This document shows, piece after piece, positions 1-6,795 of a stretch of 8,585 nucleotides of DNA. Within the stretch, counting starts at the first letter, position 1; every line of letters starts with the position of its first letter. The notes beneath the pieces were generated by a model. That model was not told where the DNA came from, did no database searches, and saw only the letters and a program-made list of their open reading frames with translations. Source of the stretch: Gammaproteobacteria bacterium (lineage in GTDB: Bacteria > Pseudomonadota > Gammaproteobacteria > Enterobacterales > GCA-2746155); NCBI GenBank assembly GCA_024206355.1, contig JAAGZM010000180.1, positions 1 through 8,585 of the forward strand, read 5' to 3'. The position numbers and the translations under genes were made by a program.

Positions 1-849
1 ATGTTCAATCACTAAAGCGCCCTGTGCATCGGGAAATTCTTCACGGAATGCGGTTTCTTCTTTTTCTTCTAGTCCTAAACGTCGAAGTTCTGCGTAAGAG
101 TGATGTAAAAAGGTACTTTGTAACGTTCCTCTATGAACAGTGTTACCAGCCTGTAAATAGGAAAGTGCGTGTTGAATGCGATCAAGAGGGAAGAACATAT
201 TAGTATTGGCAAGGAATGCACCTCCAGCTTGAAGTGCGATAACTTTGCCTTCTTCATTGATAACAGGCGACCCTGATGAGCCCCCCGTAGCACCACTAGC
301 AGCTTGAATATAAAAGGTGTTGAAATCATTAAAACGGTGTAGCCCATAATTGGGAGCTGCACGAGTGAGTCTCGCGAGTGTGCCATCAAGTATAGAGAGC
401 TTTTCGCCAGCATCATTTCCGATAACGCGAATTTCCACACCAACCTTGGCTAATTCTGGGTGCAGTGGCAGGGAACTTACTTCTATATGGCGTAATTTTT
501 CTGGATTATATTGAAAAAATCCAAAGTCATGAACAGGATCACGATAAAGTGGTTTTAACTCAACTTCTTCTTGATTCAGGAAAATTGCTGTAGCAGTGAC
601 AGGGCCAGTCTGAACAATATGACGGTTAGTTAGAATAATGCCTCGTTCAGCATCAACAACGAAACCTGTTCCTTGACTTGACATGGGTCGAGATGTTTCA
701 AATGCTCTGGGTACTTCTAATTGTATAGAAACAATGGAATTGGTTACATTATCAATTGTTGTTTTCCAACTATCTGTTTCCGCATGTATTGGATTGCAGA
801 ACGCACAGTTTAGCAATATGAATGTGGTGATATGTTTCAATAATTGCAT
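1..849 (-). CDS. Exported Nma111/Deg7-like serine protease (HtrA family), C-terminus beyond window
   Basis: A reading frame opens at ATG 849-847 and stays open for 283 codons to the left edge, so the C-terminus is missing. Residues 1-23 look like a Sec signal peptide (hydrophobic ITTFILL, cleavage probably after IHA). A trypsin-like domain follows: GTGFVVD at 60-66, catalytic His77 in TNRHIV, Asp108 in RDPVHDFGF, oxyanion region GNDAGEKLSI at 144-153, and nucleophile Ser192 in GGSSGSP. From about residue 250 the frame runs into what looks like the start of a PDZ domain (ELRRLGL ... GALVIE). The TNRH, RDPVHDFGF, GNDAGEKLSI and NDFNT blocks recall yeast Nma111 and plant Deg7 rather than classical DegP/DegQ (TNAHVV, GNSGG). 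Family members degrade or refold misfolded proteins; here the site would be the periplasm. A GGAG lies 12 nt before the ATG, longer than usual. The gene starts 53 nt after apaH with no terminator between, so they may be co-transcribed. Confidence 0.88.
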   Translation of the reverse strand, partial: MQLLKHITTFILLNCAFCNPIHAETDSWKTTIDNVTNSIVSIQLEVPRAFETSRPMSSQGTGFVVDAERGIILTNRHIVQTGPVTATAIFLNQEEVELKPLYRDPVHDFGFFQYNPEKLRHIEVSSLPLHPELAKVGVEIRVIGNDAGEKLSILDGTLARLTRAAPNYGLHRFNDFNTFYIQAASGATGGSSGSPVINEEGKVIALQAGGAFLANTNMFFPLDRIQHALSYLQAGNTVHRGTLQSTFLHHSYAELRRLGLEEKEETAFREEFPDAQGALVIEH

Positions 850-901
850 TTTAGATTCTTTCTCCAAATTAAGGTTTTACACAAATTTCTAAGTTCGCTA
901 G

Positions 902-1708
902 CTAGTTAATACCAGGAACACTGTACCATTGCTTTTCTTCCATACACCATGCTGATAATGTGCCTCCCCAACTACAACCTGTGTCAAGGCTTATAATTCC
1001 AGGTAATGGTTCTCCGCCCATTAATGCGGCCCAGTGACCATGTAAAATATAACCAGAATGTGTAATTCTATCAGGTATTTTGAACCAGGGAATCAAGTTT
1101 CTCGGTGCTTCGACTATTGGAACTTTGCACTTCATATCCAATGAGCCATCAGCATAACAATAACGCATTCGAGTCAGGGCATTTGTGATGAAGCGTAATC
1201 GATCATATCCAACGAGTTTTTGTGACCATTTTTCTGGAAAGTTGCCATACATGTGTTGAAAAAACTCTAAATGTTGCTCACTTCTTAATACTTCTTCAAC
1301 TTCAACAGCAAGAGCGGCAGTTAGGTGAAGGTCCCAATAAGGATGTACACCTGCATGTGACATAAAATAATCTCCTTCAGTATGTACTAAAGGACGAAAT
1401 CGCAACCAACCCAGTAAAACATCTGCATCTGGTGCATCAAGTAAACTGAAAAAAGTATCTTTGCGATTAGCAAAGTTTCTATCAGTGCTTGCAGCTAAAG
1501 CATGGAGATCGTGATTGCCTAATACTGCAATCACAGAATCTTTAATACTATGTATCAGGCGCAGTGTTCCAAGGGAATCAGGGCCCCGATTGACTAGATC
1601 GCCTGCTAACCAAAGGGTGTCAGCTGCAGAGTCAAACCTGATATGTTCAAGCAATGCTTCAAATTGTTCTCTACAACCCTGTATATCACCAATAGCGTAG
1701 GTGGACAT
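902..1708 (-). CDS. apaH: Symmetrical Ap4A hydrolase (diadenosine tetraphosphatase) ApaH
   Basis: This 268-aa protein is a calcineurin-like metallophosphatase that splits Ap4A into two ADP, keeping alarmone and Np4N-cap levels low in the cytoplasm. Visible motifs, numbered from the chosen start: GDIQGC at 7-12, GDLVNRGPDS at 36-45, GNHDLH at 64-69, SHAGVHP around 117-123, a late HGHW near 223-226 and LDTGCSWGG near 242-250. The ApaH-specific RLRFITNALTRMRYC stretch is also present. Length fits the family (about 270-280 aa). Motif I has Gln where E. coli ApaH has His (GDVHG); GDxQGC is, to my knowledge, common in ApaH proteins. I chose ATG 1708 because it gives the family N-terminus MSTYAIGD. 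An in-frame ATG six codons upstream (1726) has no better ribosome site. The usual apaG/ksgA/pdxA/surA neighbours are absent here. Confidence 0.95.
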   Translation of the reverse strand: MSTYAIGDIQGCREQFEALLEHIRFDSAADTLWLAGDLVNRGPDSLGTLRLIHSIKDSVIAVLGNHDLHALAASTDRNFANRKDTFFSLLDAPDADVLLGWLRFRPLVHTEGDYFMSHAGVHPYWDLHLTAALAVEVEEVLRSEQHLEFFQHMYGNFPEKWSQKLVGYDRLRFITNALTRMRYCYADGSLDMKCKVPIVEAPRNLIPWFKIPDRITHSGYILHGHWAALMGGEPLPGIISLDTGCSWGGTLSAWCMEEKQWYSVPGIN

Positions 1709-1800
1709 TTTTATACCCATTATCATTCAAGATGCATATTTCAGCTAGGATATAAGCTATCATATTCAAGGCATGAAAGTGTAGTATTAGTCATTGATAG

Positions 1801-1809
1801 AGTATATCA
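1801..1809 (-). promoter_or_regulatory. Possible extended -10 promoter of apaH
   Basis: The minus strand reads TGATATACT, which fits an extended -10 (TGnTATACT), about 95 nt upstream of the apaH ATG. No good -35 is seen at 16-18 bp, as is allowed for extended -10 promoters. This is inference from consensus only. Confidence 0.3.
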
Positions 1810-1875
1810 GATGCAATCCGAGGTTACGGGAGAAATAAATTGAATTCTACCGAGCTTTACTCCATGCTTTTTCAG

Positions 1876-1904
1876 TTGGACGCATTTGAGGATTCTAGGA
1901 TAAT
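1876..1904 (+). promoter_or_regulatory. Possible sigma-70 promoter for ydfG
   Basis: TTGGAC at 1876-1881 and GATAAT at 1899-1904 are separated by exactly 17 bp. The -10 matches 5 of 6 consensus bases and the -35 matches 3 of 6. Transcription would begin near 1911 and give a leader of about 130 nt before ydfG, including the short ORF at 1988. Confidence 0.35.
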
Positions 1905-1987
1905 AGACTTGGCACCCAACTCCAACTCTGAGCCTGCTGAAATTTTCTGACGTGAAATATCACCTGTGAGTAAATACAGGAATAGGT

Positions 1988-2041
1988 ATGAATGTTACAA
2001 TTATGTTCAAACACCTTCTGAGAATTAAAAGTGAGGATTGA
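1988..2041 (+). CDS. Possible 17-aa leader peptide upstream of ydfG
   Basis: The frame ATG 1988 to TGA 2041 encodes MNVTIMFKHLLRIKSED. An AGGA at 1978-1981 lies 6 nt before the ATG, better placed than most ribosome sites in this window. The stop is only 2 nt before the ydfG GTG start, and the last codons contain the ydfG ribosome site, so ribosomes ending here could feed into ydfG. The ACAGG that carries the leader's AGG (1976-1980) can pair with CCTGT at 1963-1967, a weak 5-bp stem that could hide it. The peptide shows no run of one amino acid as in classical attenuators. The ORF is short enough to be chance; expression is unproven. Confidence 0.35.
   Translation: MNVTIMFKHLLRIKSED
2033..2037 (+). 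promoter_or_regulatory. Ribosome binding site that decides the ydfG start
   Basis: GAGGA at 2033-2037 directly abuts the TTG at 2038, too close for that codon to be used, but lies 6 nt before GTG 2044. The GTG is therefore the better start. Confidence 0.7.
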
Positions 2042-2043
2042 AA

Positions 2044-2787
2044 GTGAATAATATTGCCCTAATTACTGGCGCAAGCTCAGGATTTGGAGAGGCCACAGCA
2101 CGTAAATTAGCAGCATCAAACTGGCAGTTAGTGTTAGTCGCACGTCGAACAGATAGACTTGAAGCATTAAAAGCAGAACTCGGTGAATCAGTCATTGAGT
2201 GTATCAGCCTAGATGTTACTGATCGTGAGAAGGTAAAAAAACGTATAGAACCATGGAATAGTAAGGTGGATCTATTAGTTAATAACGCAGGCCTAGCAGT
2301 GGGACTTGACCCTGCTTGGAATGCTGATCTTGATGACTGGGATATCATGGTGGATACCAATATTAAAGGTTTAACCTATGTCACAAGAGCATTGTTATCG
2401 GGAATGGTAGAACGGGGTCGAGGACATGTCATTAATCTTGGTTCAATTGCAGGTAGTTATAATTATCCTGGAGGAAATACCTACGGAGCTACTAAGGCTT
2501 TTGTAGAGCGTTTCTCTTTGAATTTACGTGCAGACTTACATGGTACAGGTGTAAGAGTGACTAATATTGAGCCAGGCTTTGCAGAAACTGAATTTTCCAA
2601 TGTACGCTTCAAAGGCGATGGTGAAAAAGCCGATTTACTGTATAAGGGCACTCAACCACTGCAGCCTGATGATATTGCTGAGTCGATACTTTGGTGTGCG
2701 AATTTGCCTGAACATGTGAATATTAATCGATTAGAAATTATGCCAGTTGGGCAATCGTTTGGTCCTTTACCTATTGTTAGAGATTAG
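2044..2787 (+). CDS. ydfG: YdfG-like NADP-dependent short-chain dehydrogenase (3-hydroxy acid dehydrogenase)
   Basis: This 247-aa classical short-chain dehydrogenase/reductase is close to E. coli YdfG (248 aa), which oxidises L-allo-threonine, serine and 3-hydroxy acids and reduces malonic semialdehyde with NADP(H) in the cytoplasm. From the GTG start: nucleotide-binding TGASSGFG at 8-15, ARR near 33-35 (basic residues favouring NADP), NNAG at 80-83, catalytic Ser134 in GSIAGS, and Tyr147/Lys151 in YGATK. The YdfG signature continues with DLHGTGVRV, EPG, TEFSNVRFKGD and HVNINRLEIMPV. An open frame extends two codons further to TTG 2038, but the ribosome site and the family N-terminus favour GTG. 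Its stop codon overlaps the stop of the convergent 178-aa gene by 4 nt. With ltaE nearby, a shared link to hydroxy amino acids is possible but is only inference. Confidence 0.93.
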   Translation: MNNIALITGASSGFGEATARKLAASNWQLVLVARRTDRLEALKAELGESVIECISLDVTDREKVKKRIEPWNSKVDLLVNNAGLAVGLDPAWNADLDDWDIMVDTNIKGLTYVTRALLSGMVERGRGHVINLGSIAGSYNYPGGNTYGATKAFVERFSLNLRADLHGTGVRVTNIEPGFAETEFSNVRFKGDGEKADLLYKGTQPLQPDDIAESILWCANLPEHVNINRLEIMPVGQSFGPLPIVRD

Positions 2788-3320
2788 GAAATAGACTCTT
2801 TCATTTTAAGTACATAGTATGGAGCGATACTGTCTAGCCATTGAGGATATCCTCCTCTGATAACGTACTCTATTAATCGAGAAAAATTTTCTTGAGAGAA
2901 GATAAAAGGGCCGATAGTGACTTCTTGATTATTTATATTTCTTTGTAGGCCTATGACTGCGCAAGAGCCAAATTTTAAGATCATTTTTTCAAAAACTACT
3001 TTGTTTATATATCCATCTGTTTGTTGCTTGAAATCATTATTATCATTGGGAAAAGGAAAGGCTTTATAAGTTTCTCCTATGAAACCCGTATATCTCATTC
3101 CAGATATTGCTCCGTGCAGATCGCCGATTTTAGTAATGTCTTCAATAATATAAGCAGGAACTATTATTTCTTTTTGTTTGCTGGATATAAATTGACAAAT
3201 TGCTTCGCAAAAATCAGTCGCAAAGATAAAATAGTGATCGAGCAATAACAAGTCAGAATAAATGTTAAAGAAACCAAAGGCGATGGTTCCATGACTTTCT
3301 GATTCAAATGCTAGAGGCAT
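2784..3320 (-). CDS. Unrecognised 178-aa protein translationally coupled to ltaE
   Basis: I do not recognise the family. The protein looks soluble: no signal peptide and no clear membrane span, though residues 23-34 (DLLLLDHYFIFA) are hydrophobic and aromatic. Phe, Tyr and Ile are frequent. Segments that look conserved by character are SHGTIAFGFFN at 9-19, KIGDLHGAISGMRYTGFIGE at 64-83, and YVIRGGYPQWLDSIAPYYV at 152-170, all rich in Gly and aromatics. Cys occurs at 38, 42 and 120. Its ATG follows the ltaE stop by 3 nt, and the GAG that could serve as its ribosome site is the last ltaE codon, so termination-reinitiation is likely. A role tied to the aldolase or its substrates is a guess from context. 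At the far end its TAA overlaps the ydfG stop, leaving no room for an intergenic terminator. Confidence 0.8.
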   Translation of the reverse strand: MPLAFESESHGTIAFGFFNIYSDLLLLDHYFIFATDFCEAICQFISSKQKEIIVPAYIIEDITKIGDLHGAISGMRYTGFIGETYKAFPFPNDNNDFKQQTDGYINKVVFEKMILKFGSCAVIGLQRNINNQEVTIGPFIFSQENFSRLIEYVIRGGYPQWLDSIAPYYVLKMKESIS

Positions 3321-3323
3321 GAT

Positions 3324-4328
3324 TTACTCATAGAATTCATTAAAAGCATTAATTACTGTATATATATCATCGGTACTGATATCAATGTGGGTAACGATTC
3401 TGCATTTGGGATCAGCACTTAAAATAATATTTTTCTGCTTTAAGAATGGCACAAGCTGATCATGATTATTTGCTTCAATAAAAAGCATATTAGTTTGGGG
3501 ATTTTCTAACACTGTGACTGAAGGATTGTTAGCTAGGCCTTCAGCTAGAAACGTAGCATTGCTGTGATCATCAACAAGTCGTTCAACATGATGATCTAAT
3601 GCATAAATTCCTGCAGCTGCGAGCATTCCGGCTTGCCGCATTCCACCACCTAACATTTTGCGCCAAGCTCGGGCCTTGTTTATTAACTCTTTATTGCCAA
3701 TTATCATGGCTCCTACGGGAGCCCCTAAACCTTTTGATAAGCAGATTGATATGGTATCAAAATTTTTCGAAATTTCCTTGACGTCTATTTCAAGTTTTAC
3801 AGCAGCATTAAATATTCTTGCTCCATCAAGATGTAGAGAAAGTTTATGCTTGTCAGCAAATGCTTTTACTTGTTGAAGATACTCAAGAGATAAAACCTTT
3901 CCCGACATGGTATTTTCAAGGCAAAGTAAACGGCTATTAGCAAAATGGACATCTTGCGGTTTAATGACAGCGGCTACTTTATCTAAATCTAGAGAACCAT
4001 CATCTTCAAATATTATAGGCTGAGGTTGAATGCTACCAAGTACGGCTCCTCCACCTGCTTCGTACAGATAAGAGTGGGCACTTTGTCCAGCGATGTATTC
4101 ATCTCCACGTTGGCAATGAGACATTAGAGCGATGAGATTACTTTGCGTACAACTCGGTGTGAACATTGCGGCCTCTTTACTTAGTAGAGTTGCAACTTTG
4201 GTTTCTAATATATTGACGGTAGGATCTTCACCATAGACATCATCTCCGAGAGGAGCTTCTATCATAGCTTTTTTCATCTGCTCAGTTGGTTGAGTAACTG
4301 TATCACTTCGTAAATCGATAATTTTCAT
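3324..4328 (-). CDS. ltaE: Low-specificity L-threonine aldolase LtaE
   Basis: This 334-aa PLP enzyme cleaves L-threonine and L-allo-threonine to glycine and acetaldehyde in the cytoplasm, giving an alternative glycine source; relatives also act on other beta-hydroxy amino acids. It opens with the family hallmark IDLRSDTVTQPT. Further marks are DDVYGEDPTVN at 29-39, His85 (GQSAHSYLYE) in the position of the ring-stacking His, LENT at 137-140, DGAR at 168-171 contacting PLP, Lys199 in ICLSKGLGAPVG as the Schiff-base lysine (Lys197 in E. coli), RKMLGGGMRQ at 223-232 and C-terminal Arg310 in RIVTHIDIS. Length matches the family. The ribosome site is weak (GAG 5 nt before ATG). It is first in a two-gene unit with the 178-aa protein and lies behind the icd terminator, so it likely has its own promoter. 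Confidence 0.95.
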   Translation of the reverse strand: MKIIDLRSDTVTQPTEQMKKAMIEAPLGDDVYGEDPTVNILETKVATLLSKEAAMFTPSCTQSNLIALMSHCQRGDEYIAGQSAHSYLYEAGGGAVLGSIQPQPIIFEDDGSLDLDKVAAVIKPQDVHFANSRLLCLENTMSGKVLSLEYLQQVKAFADKHKLSLHLDGARIFNAAVKLEIDVKEISKNFDTISICLSKGLGAPVGAMIIGNKELINKARAWRKMLGGGMRQAGMLAAAGIYALDHHVERLVDDHSNATFLAEGLANNPSVTVLENPQTNMLFIEANNHDQLVPFLKQKNIILSADPKCRIVTHIDISTDDIYTVINAFNEFYE

Positions 4329-4372
4329 AACAACTCGAATATTGCAATAAAAGTTCTAATCAATGTTTGAGA

Positions 4373-4381
4373 AATATAGCA
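4373..4381 (-). promoter_or_regulatory. Possible extended -10 promoter of ltaE
   Basis: The minus strand reads TGCTATATT, an extended -10 form, about 45 nt upstream of the ltaE ATG and just downstream of the icd terminator. No good -35 is seen at 17 bp. Inferred from consensus and position. Confidence 0.3.
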
Positions 4382-4408
4382 TAAATAGCAGCAAGTTAAT
4401 TTGAGACA

Positions 4409-4438
4409 TAAAAAAACTCGCCAATAGGCGAGTTTTTA
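4409..4438 (-). terminator. Rho-independent terminator of icd
   Basis: A perfect 11-bp stem (AAAAACTCGCC 4412-4422 with GGCGAGTTTTT 4427-4437) encloses the 4-nt loop AATA. On the minus strand the stem is followed by a run of seven U (complement of 4410-4416), 20 nt past the icd stop. The opposite strand has five U, so weak bidirectional activity is possible, but no plus-strand gene ends here. Confidence 0.92.
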
Positions 4439-4457
4439 AGGGTTTTTAAGGCTATGA

Positions 4458-6686
4458 TTATCCAATATTACTAATAATCGAATTTAATGTTTCGCTAGGA
4501 CGCATTGCAGTAGATACTAGTGCTGTATCAGGTTTGTAATAACCATCAATCTCTATTTCATGACCTTGTGCAGCAATTAACTCTTCAGTTATTTTGTCTT
4601 CATTATCTGATAATTGCTGAGCAACTTTTGTAAAAACTGTCGATAAATTAGTGTCGTCAGTTTGTTCGGCTAAAGCTTGAGCCCAATACATAGCAAGGTA
4701 ATAGTGACTACCTCTGTTATCTAACTCATTGACCTTACGAGAAGGTGATTTGTTATTTGATAAAAACTTCCCTGTTGCCCTATCTAAAGTATCGGCAAGA
4801 ATTTGTGCTTCAGGGTTATTAGTCGTTTGACTTAGATGCTCTAATGAAACAGACAGTGCTAAGAACTCACCAAGTGAATCCCAACGTAAGTGCCCTTCTT
4901 GTACAAACTGTTGGACGTGCTTAGGTGCAGAACCGCCTGCTCCTGTTTCAAATAGTCCACCACCTTTCATCAATGGCACAATAGACAACATCTTCGCACT
5001 AGTACCGAGTTCAAGAATAGGAAATAAATCGGTTAGATAGTCACGTAATACGTTACCGGTCACAGAGATAGTATCTTTGCCATCTTTGATTCGCTCTAAC
5101 GAAAAGCGTGTCGCTTCAACAGGTGTCATGATTTGGATATCAAGCCCTTCAGTATCGTGGGTTGGTAGATAAATATTAACCTTTCCTATGATTTGACGAT
5201 CATGCGCTCTTTCTTTATCTAACCAGAAGATCGCTGGAGTTCCAGTTGCTCTTGCTCGATTAACGGCGAGCTTTACCCAGTCTTGGATAGGTGCATCTTT
5301 AACTTGGCACATTCTCCAGATATCACCTTTCTCTACTTTGTGTTCAAGAAGAACTTCATCTTCCTCATCAACAACACGCACAATACCTGTTGATGCAATT
5401 TCAAAGGTTTTATCATGAGAGCCATATTCTTCAGCTTTTTGAGCCATCAAGCCAACATTAGGAACACTGCCCATGGTAGTAGGATCAAATGCACCATTTT
5501 CTTTACAGAAATTAATAGTTTCCTGATATATACCTGCATAACAACGATCAGGGATAATCGCTTTAGTATCTTTTAATTCACCATCAGGGCCCCACATTTT
5601 TCCTGAAGAACGAATAGCTGCAGGCATAGAGGCATCAATAATAATGTCACTAGGTACATGAAGGTTAGTAATTCCCTTATCAGAGTTAACCATGGCAAGT
5701 TCAGGACAATATTCATAACAAGCTTCTATGTCAGCAATAATGATATCTTGCTTTTCTTGAGGAAGACTTTGTATCTTCGAATAAACATCACCTAAACCAT
5801 TATTAGGATCGACACCTAGCTGTTCAAATAGGGTTGAGTATTTTTCAAAAACATCTTGGTAATAAACAGACACTACCTGACCAAAAATAATAGGATCAGA
5901 AACTTTCATCATCGTTGCTTTTAAGTGCACTGACATTAGTACGTCTTGAAATTTAGCATCTTCAATTTCTTTAGCAAGGAAAGCACGGAGTGCTTTTTTG
6001 CCCATTACTGAGCCATCAATGATTTCACCTTGAAGAAGTGGAAATGATGCTTTTAGCTCACTGACAGTACCGTTTGCTCCAACATGCTCTATCCGAACAT
6101 ATGTTGATTCTGTAACAGTAATGGACTTCTCACTACCATAAAAATCACCTTCACTCATATGTGCAACATGGGTTTTAGATTCTTCAGACCATACGCCCAT
6201 GGAATGTGGATTTTCTCTAGCATATTGTTTAACAGAAGCAGGAGCTCTTCGATCAGAGTTTCCTTCTCGCAATACAGGATTTACTGCACTACCTTTTATT
6301 TTGTCATAGCGCTCTTTAACTTCTTTTTCTGTATCGTTAGCTGGATCTTCTGGATAATTAGGAAGATTATAACCTTTTCCTTGTAATTCTTTGATGACTG
6401 CGTTTAATTGAGGAATTGAAGCGCTGATATTAGGGAGCTTGATAATATTAGCTTCAGGTGTTTGCGCAAGTTCTCCGAGTTCAGCCAGTGCATCACTAAT
6501 TTGTTGCTCAGGCTTGAGATATTCAGCAAAGCTTGAGATCACTCTTCCTGATAAAGAAATATCCCTAGTTTCTACATCCACTCCAGCGACATTAGTATAA
6601 GCATTAATAATGGGCAATAGCGAATAAGTAGCCAGTGCAGGCGCTTCATCTGTTTCAGTATAAATAATCTTTGAATTATCAGTCAT
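4458..6686 (-). CDS. icd: Monomeric NADP-dependent isocitrate dehydrogenase (IDH-II type)
   Basis: This 742-aa enzyme converts isocitrate to 2-oxoglutarate and CO2, making NADPH in the TCA cycle. It belongs to the large monomeric class (about 740 aa), unrelated in length to the ~415-aa homodimeric E. coli Icd. It follows the Azotobacter vinelandii enzyme almost throughout, with residues shifted by one: substrate-binding Ser133, Asn136, Arg140, Arg146, Lys256, Tyr421 and Arg548; metal-binding Asp351, Asp549 and Asp553; NADP-contacting His590, Arg601 and Arg650. Blocks such as KIKGSAVNPVLREGNSDRRA, VHLKATMMKVSDPI and GSAPKHVQQF are intact, so it should be active. A good AGGAA ribosome site (6693-6697) precedes ATG 6686. 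It has its own repeat-rich promoter region upstream and a strong terminator downstream, indicating a single-gene unit. Confidence 0.98.
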   Translation of the reverse strand: MTDNSKIIYTETDEAPALATYSLLPIINAYTNVAGVDVETRDISLSGRVISSFAEYLKPEQQISDALAELGELAQTPEANIIKLPNISASIPQLNAVIKELQGKGYNLPNYPEDPANDTEKEVKERYDKIKGSAVNPVLREGNSDRRAPASVKQYARENPHSMGVWSEESKTHVAHMSEGDFYGSEKSITVTESTYVRIEHVGANGTVSELKASFPLLQGEIIDGSVMGKKALRAFLAKEIEDAKFQDVLMSVHLKATMMKVSDPIIFGQVVSVYYQDVFEKYSTLFEQLGVDPNNGLGDVYSKIQSLPQEKQDIIIADIEACYEYCPELAMVNSDKGITNLHVPSDIIIDASMPAAIRSSGKMWGPDGELKDTKAIIPDRCYAGIYQETINFCKENGAFDPTTMGSVPNVGLMAQKAEEYGSHDKTFEIASTGIVRVVDEEDEVLLEHKVEKGDIWRMCQVKDAPIQDWVKLAVNRARATGTPAIFWLDKERAHDRQIIGKVNIYLPTHDTEGLDIQIMTPVEATRFSLERIKDGKDTISVTGNVLRDYLTDLFPILELGTSAKMLSIVPLMKGGGLFETGAGGSAPKHVQQFVQEGHLRWDSLGEFLALSVSLEHLSQTTNNPEAQILADTLDRATGKFLSNNKSPSRKVNELDNRGSHYYLAMYWAQALAEQTDDTNLSTVFTKVAQQLSDNEDKITEELIAAQGHEIEIDGYYKPDTALVSTAMRPSETLNSIISNIG

Positions 6687-6706
6687 CGAAATTTCCTAAT
6701 TTTTTG

Positions 6707-6795
6707 TAATTAGTCTAGGCATAAGCATAGACAAAAAGCAGATTTTGATAGCTTTGATTTTATAATTGGACTAAATTATACCAGTAGACTAATTA
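6707..6795. repeat. 11-bp perfect inverted repeat flanking the icd promoter region
   Basis: TAATTAGTCTA at 6707-6717 recurs inverted as TAGACTAATTA at 6785-6795, 67 bp apart, bracketing the candidate icd -10. A second imperfect palindrome, GTCTAGGC-ATAA-GCATAGAC (6713-6732), overlaps the first arm. The core TAGAC/GTCTA appears four times at 6713, 6728, 6785 and 6802. These could be operator half-sites or leader-RNA structure; no regulator can be named. Confidence 0.5.
6775..6783 (-). promoter_or_regulatory. Extended -10 promoter of icd
   Basis: The minus strand carries TGGTATAAT: a perfect -10 hexamer (complement of 6775-6780) with the TGn extension. No good -35 is visible 16-18 bp upstream. 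Start of transcription would fall near 6768, giving a leader of about 80 nt before the icd ATG. Confidence 0.5.

Larger units (their letters stand above)
1709..1987. other. Divergent non-coding region between apaH and ydfG
   Basis: No convincing gene is seen here on either strand. The region holds a promoter-like sequence facing apaH, one facing ydfG, and several short inverted repeats: AGTTGGA 1874-1880 with TCCAACT 1921-1927, TTTCAG 1870-1875 with CTGAAA 1937-1942, and GTGA/TCAC arms at 1952-1963. An open minus-strand stretch of about 50 codons inside it lacks a start codon and was not called. Confidence 0.6.

Noticed and set aside
75..443. A 122-codon minus-strand frame
   Set aside because: It lies inside the protease gene in another frame; the protease frame has the full catalytic triad and a signal peptide.
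778..792. Possible lipobox (LLNC) in the protease signal peptide
   Set aside because: Asn just before the Cys does not fit a lipobox; a standard signal peptidase site (IHA) follows shortly after.
1709..1726. Upstream ATG adding six residues to ApaH
   Set aside because: No ribosome site precedes it, and the family N-terminus begins at the internal ATG 1708.
1909..1925. TTGGCAC resembling the -24 element of a sigma-54 promoter
   Set aside because: No GC dinucleotide lies at the required spacing for the -12 element.
1952..1963. GTGA...TCAC palindrome resembling a CRP site
   Set aside because: The arms are separated by 4 bp, whereas CRP sites have 6 bp, and the outer bases do not match.
1815..1965. 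Minus-strand open stretch of about 50 codons upstream of apaH
   Set aside because: No start codon, no ribosome site and no recognisable protein similarity.
2234..2242. A7 run in ydfG as a programmed frameshift site
   Set aside because: The frame is intact on both sides, the full-length protein matches YdfG, and no stimulatory structure is seen.
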